Shown here: positions 1-11,369 of the stretch, piece after piece
Layout of the letters: each line of letters opens with the position of its first letter
Numbering within the stretch: the stretch's first letter is position 1
NCBI RefSeq assembly: GCF_029168945.1
Contig: NC_083601.1
Coordinates: 30,803,660 to 30,867,659, forward strand
Direction: 5' to 3'
Origin: Cannabis sativa
Lineage: Eukaryota; Streptophyta; Magnoliopsida; Rosales; Cannabaceae
DNA: 64,000 bases
Notes under the pieces: generated by a model
Databases searched by the model: none
The model's input: the letters and a program-made list of their open reading frames with translations, nothing else
What the model was told of the DNA's origin: nothing
Program-made: the position numbers and the translations under genes

Positions 1-186
1 TGCCCCTACACCAACAAAACAAACAAATCAATTTCTAAGGTCAATTTCGACCTTTAACTGTTCCCTTTGACTTTTCAAAGTCAGATCTAAAACGGCCTCG
101 TTTTGTCTTTGAACAAAACCAAGGAAGGAATCGAGAACCTTCTCATTCACTCTCTCACTCTCTGATTTTCTCGAAACCCTAGCTGA
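1..186 (-). repeat. 3' LTR remnant of the copia element
   Basis: This stretch matches 2047-2234 with a few substitutions and a small length difference near position 18. Homology stops at the shared word AGCTGA around 186, where integrase sequence begins. About 32 bp of the LTR end plus the flank lie to the left of the window. Confidence 0.85.
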
Positions 187-549
187 AAAATCATCAACAA
201 TAGATAGAAAATAGACATAGCCTCCATGAGTACTTGTTTTCTCTGGTCCCCACAGATCAGAGTGAACATACTCTAGAATTTTCTTAGTGTTGTGTGTGCC
301 AGTGGAAAATTTCAATCTATGATGTTTTCCAAGCACACAACACTCACAAAAATCAAGTTTACAAACCTTATCTTTACCTAGCAGATTCTGTTCACTCATT
401 AGTTGCAGTCCCTTCTCACTTATGTGCCCTAGCCTTTTGTGACATAACATTGCATTTGAGTCATCACTGTTGCTGTGAGCAGTGTAGTTACAAGGTACAA
501 CTGGTGTGCCTTTTAAGTAGTATAAGCCTCCATCTTTGTGTCCTTTCAT
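187..549 (-). pseudogene. copia GAG-pre-integrase and N-terminal integrase fragment
   Basis: The frame contains HKRLGHISEKGLQ and a CXXC pair (CECCVLGK), which mark the zinc-binding GAG-pre-integrase/integrase N-terminus. It continues to YVHSDLWGP and YFLSIVDDF, the start of the integrase catalytic core with its first two acidic positions. It then fuses at about 186 to a frame encoded by the LTR. The third catalytic acidic residue and all downstream pol domains are absent. This is a deletion product and not a functional integrase. Confidence 0.88.
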
Positions 550-554
550 GATAG

Positions 555-1787
555 TTAGAGAGCCCCTTTACTTATTTTCATTTGACCAGATTCAATTTTG
601 CTCACAATTCCTTGGTCATCTAGAACACTTAGTGAAATTAAGTTCCTGGCTAGATTAGGAACATATCTAACTTCACTTAGGGTTCTGACCATTCCATTAT
701 ACATTTTAAAACTGATTGAGCCTGATCCTTGTATGTCACATGTTTGGTTGTTTCCAAGTATAACTCTGCCCTCATTTGATTTCCTGAAATCAAACATAAA
801 ATTTTTATTGTTAGTCATGTGGAAAGTGCAACCAGAGTCAAGGATCCATTCATCTTTGATGGATGGTCCAACTTGGTACACTTCACCACTTTCATATCCA
901 TCTATTACATTTGCATCATGCATATCAGATTTATTTTTAGAGTTTGAGTATTTAGAATCTCCCTGTCCATGTGGTTTTTGTTTGTTATTTCTTTTCAAGA
1001 AGTAACAATCTCTTTTAAAGTGCCCAGGTTTACCACAATTGTAACAACCATTAGATTCATCAGGATTCCTTGTGTTTGAATTTGATCTGCCTCTTTGATA
1101 GCCTCCTGGTTTGTTTGAGTTTCTGCCTTGACTTCTACCTCTGTTATTCCAAGGTTTTATTGGACCTGGCTTTCCTCTACTCAAATTAACTTCTCCATTT
1201 GAGTTTCCACCTTTCTCTGTTCTCATCTCTAAGTCCTTAGATTTGAGTGCAGAAATCACCTCCTCTAGGGTTATAGATGTCCTTCCATACTTAATAGCAA
1301 TCTTAACTTCTTTGTAGGATTCAGGTAGAGAATTTAAGATGATTATAGCCTGGTTTTCATCACTTAGTGCTTCATTCTCCCCAGAATTTGCAAGTTCAAT
1401 ATGCATCCTTAAGAATTCATCCAAATTTTGATCAAGAGATTTGGATGAACTCATCTTAAAACCAAAAATCCTTTCCTTCAAGAAAATCTTGTTGGTTAGG
1501 GATTTTTGTTGAAACTGTTCTTCCAGTTTCTTCCAAATCTGGGCAGGGGTTTCTTCCTTGTCTATTAATCTGATTATGGCATCTGATAAGTTGAATATCA
1601 TGATTCCAGTTGCAGTTTCCAAGTATTCTTCTTGTTGAATCTTGGTAGTCCCTTGTGGCCATTCTATAGGATCATTAAGTACTCTCAACAGTTTCTGTTG
1701 AGCCAAGAGTGACTTAATTTTCCTTCTCCAAATCCTGTAATCACCAGAACCATCAAATTTGTCAATGTCAACCTTTAAATTGCTCAT
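555..1787 (-). pseudogene. copia gag-protease part of the polyprotein
   Basis: The 410-codon frame starts with a copia-type gag (UBN2-like) domain over about residues 1-190. A Gly/Arg/Asn-rich stretch follows, then a CCHC zinc knuckle, CYNCGKPGHFKRDC (pattern CX2CX4HX4C), near residue 250. An aspartic protease motif, WILDSGCTFHMT, lies near residue 315. Gag packages RNA and the protease cleaves the polyprotein in the virus-like particle. The frame stops at 555 just before the GAG-pre-integrase domain. In intact relatives the polyprotein continues; here two extra bases in the CT run around 552-560 shift the frame, so the product would be truncated. A ribosomal route across the shift cannot be excluded, but a simple inactivating indel is more likely. 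Confidence 0.88.
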
Positions 1788-2001
1788 AATTAATGAATTT
1801 AAATAATATCAAATAAAGATAAGTAATAATAGGCAATTTAGTTATAAAGATTATTATAAGTATCCCAGAAATCCTCTGTTATAGATTTTAAGTTGATCTG
1901 GTTGAGTTCTTGAATTTCTTGTTTGTGTTTCTTGATTTCTTGCTTGAGTTTTCTTCCTTCTTGATTAGTTTGAATGTTGATCTTTCTCTAGCTTTAACCA
2001 A

Positions 2002-2013
2002 GCTCTGATACCA
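2002..2013 (-). other. Primer-binding site, initiator tRNA-Met type
   Basis: On the minus strand the sequence is TGGTATCAGAGC, the standard plant copia primer-binding site complementary to the 3' end of initiator tRNA-Met. It sits one base inside the LTR edge at 2015. It fixes the minus orientation of the element. Confidence 0.9.
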
Positions 2014-2014
2014 T

Positions 2015-2913
2015 TGTAGGAAATATAAGATAGAAATTTACTATCCTGCCCCTACACCAACAAACACAAACAAATCAATTTCTAAGGTCAATTTCGACCT
2101 TTAACTGTTCCCTTTGACTTTTCAAAGTCAGATCCAAAACGGCCTCGTTTTGTCTTTGAACAAAACCAAGGAAGGAATCGAGAACCTTCTCATTCACTCC
2201 CTCACTCTCTGATTTTCTCGAAACCCTAGCTGAGAGTTTCTCTTTGAGAAACTCGAAGCTAGGTTTAATCAACCCAGAAAACCCCAGAAATCCCAGATTA
2301 AACACAAACCAAAGATCAGATCTAGAATGATCTGATCTATACACAACCACACACACAAAAACAGAAAGATTAGAGTTAGAAAACACCAAATTTTTCCCGA
2401 AGTTCACCAATAAATTGGCTACGTCTCCGTTTGAGCTGCTCCTCGAATTTGAGAGCTCGATTCCACTATCAAGGATGTTTCAGACATACAAGATGAAGAT
2501 TCCAAGTCACAGGTATGGTTTTTGACTGGTAATCTCTTTAGATATTACATATACAGTGTTTTATCTCTCTCTCCCTAACTATACTAACTTTCTTCTTGTT
2601 ATTGTGCATGTACGAGCTTCGATCTGTCTTTCTTGAAGTGTTCAAACCCTGGATCTTGAAGAATACCCTCAACCGTATAGATCTGAGCTTAGATGCAGGT
2701 ATATATAGATCTAGGGTTTCTATTTCTGTTTCTAAATGTGTTAGTTAGGTAGTTACAGAAATTAGTTAGGTGTGGATTTAACCAAATCCATTCTAACTAA
2801 TTTCTGTTAGGGATTCTAGAGGCTGAAGGCCAACTTAGGGTTTTTACTTGTATTTACAGTTTTGTCCTTGTATGTTGTTTAAGTATCAGTGTAAGTGGAG
2901 GTTTATATCAACA
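2015..2913 (-). repeat. 5' LTR of the copia element
   Basis: The LTR starts next to the primer-binding site with TGTAGGAAAT in plus orientation and appears to end at ...ATATCAACA, giving TGT...ACA termini and about 899 bp. The inner edge is firm, because it abuts the binding site. The outer edge at 2913 is inferred from the CA terminus alone, since the matching part of the other LTR is outside the window. An open frame inside it (2075-2410) is LTR sequence and not a gene. Confidence 0.75.
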
Positions 2914-5797
2914 ATTTGTTAGAATTAGATGCGGTTATAAAATTTTTACTATGCTTGCAACTAATACTTGAAATCGATTTTTTGACAATAAAATTTCTAA
3001 AATGCAATTTAGCTTTTTCATCAAGTTTCTCTCTTAAATATCATGTTAGACTATTTACATGTGCACTCTTGTACAAGTGTTAATTTTACATTGTACACGT
3101 GTGAGATTTGAACACTAGTTTCTATGTTGTAAATTATTTTGAATTTCTCAAAATTTTATCGGATATCTTAAATAATTATGTCATACACGACTATAAAAAA
3201 AATCAGACTAAAAAAATTCTCTTAAATGCTTAAATATATAGGAGTGCATCAGTGCACCTTTTTTTATAGGAGTGCAATATTTATGTTCAAATAAATATAT
3301 GGACCAATATAAATTTGACACGTGTACAAGAGGTACGCGTTGTGGCAATTTAGGTCAAGACATGATCACACGACATGAACTCGTTACAAATTATTGTGAG
3401 TTAGGATCATGAAAAATAGACGCGAGTCGAAATTGGCCAAACTTGAATGACTTGATTATTATTTGGGTTGGATTAGGGTTAATGCATGTGACACAAAATC
3501 GACATGAATTGACCCGTTTATATCCAATATATTATTAAAGTTATTTATTTATAGTTAAATTATTATTTGTTTTTATAGAAAAATATAAGAAAATTACTTA
3601 TAAGAATATAAGATAGATAATTTGTGATAAATTATTTTAATTAATTAATATTATTTATTTGGAGTTTGATATATTTTTATTTAGTATATTATTTAAATGG
3701 GTCCAAAAAATTATTATATATATTACCAATCTTGTTGGTTAACATGTATTGTAATATAAGTATAATCAACACGCGAACATGGCAAGATAACACGAAAATA
3801 CGATAAATTGGGTTACGGTGGTTGAAATTTCTTGACACAAAATATATATAGTTTTTGTTAGAGTTGACTAAATAAATATGTCAACATGCATAAAACGAAT
3901 ACGAATATGACACGACAATACGAATTTCCACCTTTATACACGTGGATAGTCTTATATGGCATTTAACAAGAAAATTTGGATGGAAAAACTAAATTGCTAA
4001 CAGAACATTGAGTTTTAGAAGATTTTTTGTCAAAAAATCAATTTTTGGTGAGTTGCAAGCGTAGTAGTTTCATAGTTTAACCACAATTAACTCAATTTAA
4101 TTTGTTATGTGTTTCACTTTTGGTTTACTAATATATTTTTATTGTCTTGTGTGTTGGCTTGTTTGTGTTTTGTGCTACCCTAACCTCAAATACTAATAAT
4201 TATGTTATTTTTCTTCCTTCACCTCTGCAGTTTCTTTGGCAATTTGTCACATTAATCACATGAATATGTCCCAAATCCTAACCTAACTTAACAATTATTT
4301 GTAGAGTTAGATCAGCTAATGCCACAATTCTCAAATAATAATGATTTGTTGTGATACTTCCACGTTCCCTGCTTCACTTTCAACCAAAAAGTAGAAAGCA
4401 CCACACATCATGACTCCATTGATTCCACCTTAAAAGTCTCTTCATAATCACATTAATTAGCATCCATACCTATAAAGATGGTGGTATTTTATTATTATAA
4501 TAGAGACTTTGCTAATAAATTTAATTTTAAATATAATATGTTAGAGAGTTTTTTTCTTTTTTTTTTTTTCTAAATATTGAAAAAAAAAAATATCAGTTTT
4601 ATTAATATTATTATTAGGGGCTGATTCATTTATTTAATTTTATTTTGTTGATATTTTATAAACTATTGATGATATGTTATTTTATTGGACTTGCTAGTTG
4701 AGGTTTGTGTTATGAGTCCAGGTTTGGATTCGAAGTCTATGGTCCAGGTCGTGGTTTGGGGGTTGAGGTCGGAGTTCAATTGCCTGATTTAGGTTTAAAA
4801 TATTGATGAACGACTACAAATAAACTATTAAGAAAAAAAATTATTTAAATATATTTTGAAAGTAATTTTTTTATTTTAAAAATTTTGAAAACTCTTTGTT
4901 GTTGTAATTGAAATTTTCTCACATTGAAACTTAATTTATATCAATATTTTCCTTTTGGGATAATGTAAAGCTGAATAGGGTATTAATTAAAATTTATAGT
5001 AGGTAGTATTCAACTCATATTCATCTTTCTTATCAGTCCAATTTTGACTTTCTAAAGAGAAATTAACAAATTCTTAATGTTCTTCTTCTTCTTCTCCAAG
5101 TTTGATCTTTTTCTTTTGGTAGAGTACATTATTGGGCTAATATAAGTCTACTACATGATCTCATATCGTCATCAAGTAAGAATTTCTTTTGGTCTAAATT
5201 TTGGAGTCTTGACTATATATTTTAACCATGAGAATAATTAGCATCTTAACTCCATAAACTTGTGATATTACCAATTACCAAATAATGTCTCTTATGATGT
5301 TAAAAATACTCCTTAGAAATGTGCCCTTATACTACTTTTTTTGCTATATTTAACTGTTAAATTGTTTATGTGATATTTTAGTAAAAGATGAAAACAGTAA
5401 TTAACACTAATTTAAGAGGAGAAAAAAGAGATTAAACACAAAATCTTATATGTAAGAGTAATTTTTACTATAAATATTTTTAGTAATTTTCAGTTGTAGA
5501 TAAATATCTAAGTTTAATTTTTTACGGCAATAATACGTCCTAAGTTATATTTTTAAAATTTTCGTAGGTACTTGACCGTTAAATATCAAGTTATTATCCA
5601 TATGATAGTCCCTAAATGATCCAGCACTAAAGTATCTAGCACCTCTATAACATGACGCTTTATAATTAATTAGTTGTTTTTTATAATTTTTATTAAATTA
5701 AAATAAGTAGAATTCAATTTCAATATTAAATTGCACTAATAATAATATTATACTCTTATAGAGTGATAGACTATATAACCTATGGATGCTCATTTCA
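2914..5797. other. A+T-rich intergenic DNA without recognised gene
   Basis: No supported coding region. About 3350-3940 contains degenerate words such as GACACGA and GGGTTGGATTAGGG that look like an eroded dispersed repeat. Around 4690-4900 there is a weak, gapped resemblance to the interior of the small TIR element at 38498-39074 (a GGTCCAGG/GGTTTGGG-rich patch followed by AAGAAAAAAAATT), which suggests an old relative of that element. Confidence 0.4.
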
Positions 5798-6122
5798 GGA
5801 TTATTTTACAAATACACAAAAATAACAAAAAAATTACAAAAATACGATAATCATAGAATTTTAAATATTTTTACGATTTTTTTTTTATTTTATTTACCGA
5901 AAATACGGTCTTTTTATATTATACTATTGTTAATTTATTGTTGATTTTTTTGTTATCTTTGTATTATTATTTTTTTTTTGTTTATTTTCTTGTTAGTTTT
6001 ATGTAATTTTCTTATTATTTTCGTGTTGTTTTTATAAAAAAATTGTAAAAATGTAAAAAAAATTCTTTAAACGTAAAAATATATTTTTTTTTATAAAAAA
6101 AAATACCTTATGTAATTATCCC
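5798..6122 (+). repeat. About 325-bp dispersed repeat, copy 1 (inverted partner at 10202-10536)
   Basis: Reverse-complementing 10202-10536 gives a close match across this whole stretch, including shared words such as TACGGTCTTTTTATATTATA and TTCTTTAAACGTAAAAAT. The ends are loosely inverted: one begins GGATTATTTTAC and the other, reversed, begins GGATAATTACAT. That would suit a MITE-like element, but no target-site duplication could be confirmed in this A+T-rich flank. Confidence 0.65.
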
Positions 6123-6750
6123 TTTCACTTTGTTATGTTATCTAATTTGATGAATCTATTATTTAAGCGTTTCTTTGAATATTTAACGTCTTCAGCCATT
6201 TTTACATAGAGTAATCTAAATTAGTCAGTACTTTTTTTTTTTTTCTTTTAATACAGTGAGTAGTAGTGAGTAGTGCCTAGTGAGATTCGATTTCCTTACG
6301 ACGTATAGTCACTCGAGTAATAAATATTTTCAATAATCAAAACGTTTTTTTTTGGCAAGCAATAATCAAAACGTTAAGTGGATCAAGATTTTAATAATAA
6401 GATTGAGACTTATCTCTTCATAATTTTAATTATGAAAATACACGACTCTTCAAAATTTATAAAAAGATAATAAATAACCGAACTTTGATCAGGTTATGGA
6501 AATATATATACAACATATATTTTTTTTGTAATATTGAAATAAATAAATTACATATAAAATTATGATCCAACGGTTAGAAACAATGTCACAATTTTTTTTT
6601 TTTCACAATACTATTATGAAGTTAAATTAGATGGCTTAAAATTTTATCCAACCCAAGCGTTTCGTCTTCTTAATGATTGTGCTATTAATATTAAAATTAT
6701 TTGATAAGGCAGGTGATCAATTTTGTGGCCGTTCGGGCATTTTACAAGGA

Positions 6751-9043
6751 CATTTTACAATTTTGTATACATTATTTTAATTAATTATAAAATATGTGCA
6801 AAAAAAAACTTATTATCATTTTCTCATATACTTTTATATATAATTAAAAACTTTTTTTTTAATTTTTATTATAATATATATGGTAATAATTATTGATTAG
6901 TATATATATGGTAATATTGGTTATGTTTATTTTTATGTTTACAATTATAATAAACATACTAATAATATAAAACATTTTATATATGTGTTTATTAGCTATG
7001 TTTATTTTTATGTTTACAATTATAATAAACATACTAATAATATAAAATATTTTATATATGTATTTATTTTATTTTCTATTAATTAAACATACTAATTTAA
7101 TAAACAAAATAATAATATTCACGTAAGTTTATTATATCACTCTACGTGTGTTATGTTTATTTTTTTAGTAATTTTTTAGAAAATAAATAATATATATATA
7201 AAAAAATTGTTTATCTTTATCTTTTTTTTTTGTTTATTAATTGTGTCGTGTTTATTTTTTTTAATTAAATAATTTTTTGAATTTATAAAGTTATGTTTGT
7301 TTATTTATTTTTTGATGTAAGAATTATACTTCAATAAAAAACTTGTTCACTAACTCATTAGAAAATAATCAATATATAGAAACAATAGAAAGAAAATATA
7401 CTTATTTTAGTATAGTATAAATTGACTATGTCTATTTTTATGTTTACAATTATAATAAACATACTAATAATATAAAATACTTTGTATATATATGTTTATT
7501 TTATTTTCTATTTATTAAACATACTACTTTAATAAACAAAATAATAATATTCACATATGTTTATTATATTACTCTACGTGTCATGTTTATTTTTAGTAAT
7601 TTTAAGTATTGATTTATATTTATATACATTAATGTTTATAATTTTGATATTGTATTTTATTAAAAAAATCTTATTAAATTATAATAATTCATACTAAAAT
7701 AGATAATAAACATTTATCTTTTAATAAAAAAATATTTAACTTGTTTATTTTTATAAAACCGTTTAATTAATTTTACGAAATTGTTTATTTTGAGGTTTAA
7801 TAAACATATTAAAAATGTATGGTTTCATGTAATAAGTTTTCAAAATGTATAAATTTTTAAAATAATTTTTTTTTGCACATTTTTTGTAATTATTTTATTT
7901 TTGTTGTACATTTATGAAAAAAGCCCATTTTACAATTTTGTATACATTATTTTAATTAATTACAAAATATGTGCAAAAAAACTTATTATCATTTTCTCAT
8001 GCATTTTTATATATAATTAAAAACTTTTTTTCAATTTTTTTATAATATATATGGTAATAACTATTGATTATTATATATATGGTAATATTGGCTATGTTTA
8101 TTTTTATGTTTACAATTATAATAAACATACTAATAATATAAAATAGTTTATATATGTGTTATGTTTACTTTATTTTATTTTCTATATATATGAATATAAA
8201 ATAGTTTATTTTATTTTCTATTAATTAAACATACTAATTTAATAAACAAAATAATAATATTCACATAGGTTTATTATATCACTCTATGTGTGTTATGTTT
8301 ATTTCTAGTAATTTTTTAAAAAATAAATAATATATATACATAAAAAAAATTGTTTATCTTTATCTTTTTCTTTGTTTATTGTGTCATGTTTATTTTTTCT
8401 AATTAAATAATTTTTGGAGTTTATAAAATTATATTTGTTTATTTATTTTTTGATGTAAGAATTATATTTCAATAGAAAATTCGTTCAGTAACTCATTAAA
8501 AAATAATCAATATATAGAAACAATAGAAAAAAATATACTTATTTTAGTATCGTATAAATTGGCTGTCTATTTTTATGTTTACAATTATAATAAACATACT
8601 ACTAATTTTCTATCTATTAAACATACTAATTTAATAAACAAAATAATAATATTCACATATGTTTATTATATCACTCTAGGTGTCATGTTTATTTTTAGTA
8701 ATTTTAAGTATTGATTTATATTTATATACATTAGTGTTTATAATTTTGATATTGTATTTTATTAAAAAAGTTCTAATTAAATTATAATAATTCTTACTAA
8801 AATAGATAATAAATATTTATCTTTTAATAAAAAAATATTTAATTTGTTTATTTTTATAAAACTGTTTAATTAATTCTACGAAATTGTTTATTTTGAGTTT
8901 TAATAAACATATTTTATTATTTAATGATTAAAATGTATGGTTTCATGTAATAAGTTTTCAAAATGTACGAGTTTTTAAAATATTTTTTTTTGTACATTTT
9001 TTGTAATTATATTATTTTTGTTGTATATTTATGAAAAAAGCCC
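6751..9043. repeat. Tandem duplication of a ~1.17-kb A+T-rich unit
   Basis: Unit 1 (6751-7925) and unit 2 (7926-about 9043) begin with the same CATTTTACAATTTTGTATAC word and end with ATGAAAAAAGCCC. Each unit contains internal sub-repeats: the word ATGTTTACAATTATAATAAA recurs near 6930, 7000, 7440, 8105 and 8575, and a CTCTA(C/T/G)GTGT word follows at about 7140, 7575, 8280 and 8675. There is no open reading frame. It reads as a two-level tandem repeat of unknown origin. Confidence 0.75.
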
Positions 9044-10201
9044 TTTGTATTAAGGGTGTTGTTTATAAACAACATTTTATTGGACAACAGTGTTATGCAT
9101 TTTTAGATATGTCGCTTTACGATTAGTTAGCAATACTTTCTAAAAGTTATTATATTAAATTATATAAGACTCGATACTTATTTAAACCAATAACAAAATT
9201 GACACATAGAAGGGTGTTAAACACTATTGCCTTTTAACATTTTTCTGTTTATAAAATATGTAATTCATGGTTTTAAATTTCAATTAATTCACACTAAACC
9301 ATTTGAGATCAAATTAAATGAATCTAGTGTTAATAATTTAGTTAATTTGGATTGTTTATAATTCTCAAGTTCGGTCACATTTTTAAAATTTATGCCCGTA
9401 ATTCAAACTAAACCAAATTGTTTAATGTTTTTAATATATATTTAATATAATTTTTTGTTAAATATTAATATTTAAAAACAATCTTAGACATAATATTAAC
9501 CGTTACTTCAATATTATTATATCTATTTTCATTATTATTTGCATATTATAAGCTTTATAGTAAAAGAATTTAGTAAAAAAAATTAAAACATGTATGAATT
9601 ACAAATTTACAAACCACGTCAAACCAAATCAACTATATTTTAAGTGGATTGGTTTGAGTATTTAATTGGTCTGATTCGATTTTAAATTTAAAAAAACCAA
9701 TATTACTAATTTAATTTGAAAAAAAAAATGAAAATCTAAATCCCTAGAACACTAAATGCTAGCTTCTTCTAAAAGACTTTTTAATTTTTATCCAAATACA
9801 TTTGGAACTTAGAAAGATTTTTTAATTCTAAAAGCTAAACAAAACTTATATAAACTAAGAGCACTCACAACAACTTTTTTACTCTAATTTTTAAAATACA
9901 ATACCAAACTCTACTTTTTTTATTTTACAATACACACTTACATTAGACCATACATTAACTTTTTAAAAATACATCATCAAAACTCTTTTTTTTAAAAAAA
10001 TTATTATATTTTAAATATATAATATTAATGTATACACATATTCCCGTACAAAAATAATTATTAAAACTCAAAATAATTAATAAATATGTTTAAAACAATA
10101 ATAATATTTTATAAATATAGAGCATGAATAATATTTTAAAAAAACTTTAAAATGAAGAATAAATTTAAAATATCTGTTGTAAAACTTCTCTATTATAAAA
10201 A
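9044..10201. other. A+T-rich intergenic DNA
   Basis: No supported gene, RNA or element beyond simple A+T-rich sequence between the tandem repeat and the second inverted repeat copy. Confidence 0.4.
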
Positions 10202-10536
10202 GGAATAATTACATAAGACACCATTTTTTTTATAAAATATTTACATTTTTACGTTTAAAGAATATATATTTTTTTTATATATTTTTACGATTTTTCAAAA
10301 AATAACGCGAAAACAACATAAAATCAACAAGAAAACTACATAAAAATAACATCAAAATAACAACAAAAAATAATATACAGATAACAAAAAATCAACAACA
10401 AATTAACAAGATTATAATATAAAAAGACCGTATATTCTGTAAATAAAATCAAAAAAATCGTAAAAATATTTAAAATTTTGTGAAACCGTGTTTTTGTAAT
10501 TTTTTTGTTGTTTTTATGTTTTCGTAAAATAATACC
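10202..10536 (-). repeat. About 335-bp dispersed repeat, copy 2 (inverted)
   Basis: This is the inverted counterpart of 5798-6122. Together the two bracket about 4.1 kb that includes the 1.17-kb tandem duplication. On the minus strand it begins GGTATTATTTTACG and ends in ATGTAATTATTCC. No coding capacity is visible. Confidence 0.65.
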
Positions 10537-10860
10537 TTATAAAAAGCTGTTGTGGTGAATTAGCTAACTAAAACATATTTTTCAACCGAATAATTAAAAA
10601 ATAGCATTTTTTTCAGCCAATTAATTTATACAGCTAAGATTTATTATTTTAAGAGGAAATATATGGTGTTTTTGTTTGTAAAAACTAGAGCTATTAATTT
10701 TGAATATTATTACCAAGTTTGTAAAAATATTTTGTTAAAAGTAAATATCCACATTTATTGGAGTGGGAAAATATTTTGTTAAAAGCAAGTGTCAGCCTAA
10801 AAACAGTTTTAAAAGACATTGAGAAAATGAAAACAATCTTGAAATTCCAATTCTCCAGGC

Positions 10861-11369
10861 ATGCACCTCACCCTATTGGCTCCTCAACCCACCCGTCTCA
10901 CGTGTCACACACCACCTCATTCCCATTTCTTTCAACACAACACAATTATTTCACCTTTTTGACAATTCTACCCTTCTCCACCAAACCCCTTTTCCTTTTT
11001 CACAATTACAAACATACCCATTATCGTCATTTCATTCCTATTTTGGAAGAAATTCAAGCAACCACCCGTGGTCATAGACGAACTATTTGGAATCTTTTCG
11101 TAGCATATACCTATTTTCCATATTTTGCACCCAAATTAAATAAATATTTATATATAACTTTTTAGAGCAGTGGTCCCCACATCCTCTTTTCCCTTCCATA
11201 AAATGGTTCGCCGTCATCACACCTTAACCAATTAAAATTTAAAAAGACGAAAATGGTCATCTGAAGATGGGTGCGTAGGATTAAAGAGTTTGTAGTGTGA
11301 CACTGGGTTTAGGCGGCACACGATAGCATCGTCCAACAAAAAACTCCACCATCGTCGTTCTCCTCGGTG
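10861..11369 (+). promoter_or_regulatory. Upstream region of the OTU gene with G-box and CCAAT-like word
   Basis: Base composition rises sharply here compared with the desert to the left. A CACGTGTC G-box/ABRE-like word lies at 10899-10906 and an ATTGG word (reverse CCAAT) at 10875-10879, about 470-500 bp before the start codon. The 135-codon frame across 10758-11165 has no recognisable domain and lies where a promoter and leader are expected, so it is not annotated as a gene. The transcription start is not determined. Confidence 0.4.

Larger units (their letters stand above)
1..2913 (-). mobile_element. Ty1/copia retrotransposon, internally deleted, runs off left edge
   Basis: Read on the minus strand, the order is 5' LTR (2015-2913), tRNA-Met primer-binding site (2002-2013), gag-protease (555-1787), GAG-pre-integrase plus the start of integrase (187-549), then directly a piece of LTR (1-186). 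Positions 1-186 repeat about 2047-2234 almost exactly, so the last part is the 3' LTR. Most of integrase and all of reverse transcriptase and RNase H are missing; the integrase reading frame runs straight into LTR sequence. The 2-bp frameshift near 552-560 and the deletion make the copy non-autonomous. The 3' end lies outside the window, so the target-site duplication cannot be checked. Confidence 0.9.

Noticed and set aside
2075..2410. 111-codon minus-strand open frame
   Set aside because: It lies wholly inside the copia LTR; the shared segment near position 1-186 shows it is LTR sequence.
10758..11165. 135-codon plus-strand open frame before the OTU gene
   Set aside because: No recognisable domain, and it lies across promoter-like sequence with a G-box; composition explains the frame.
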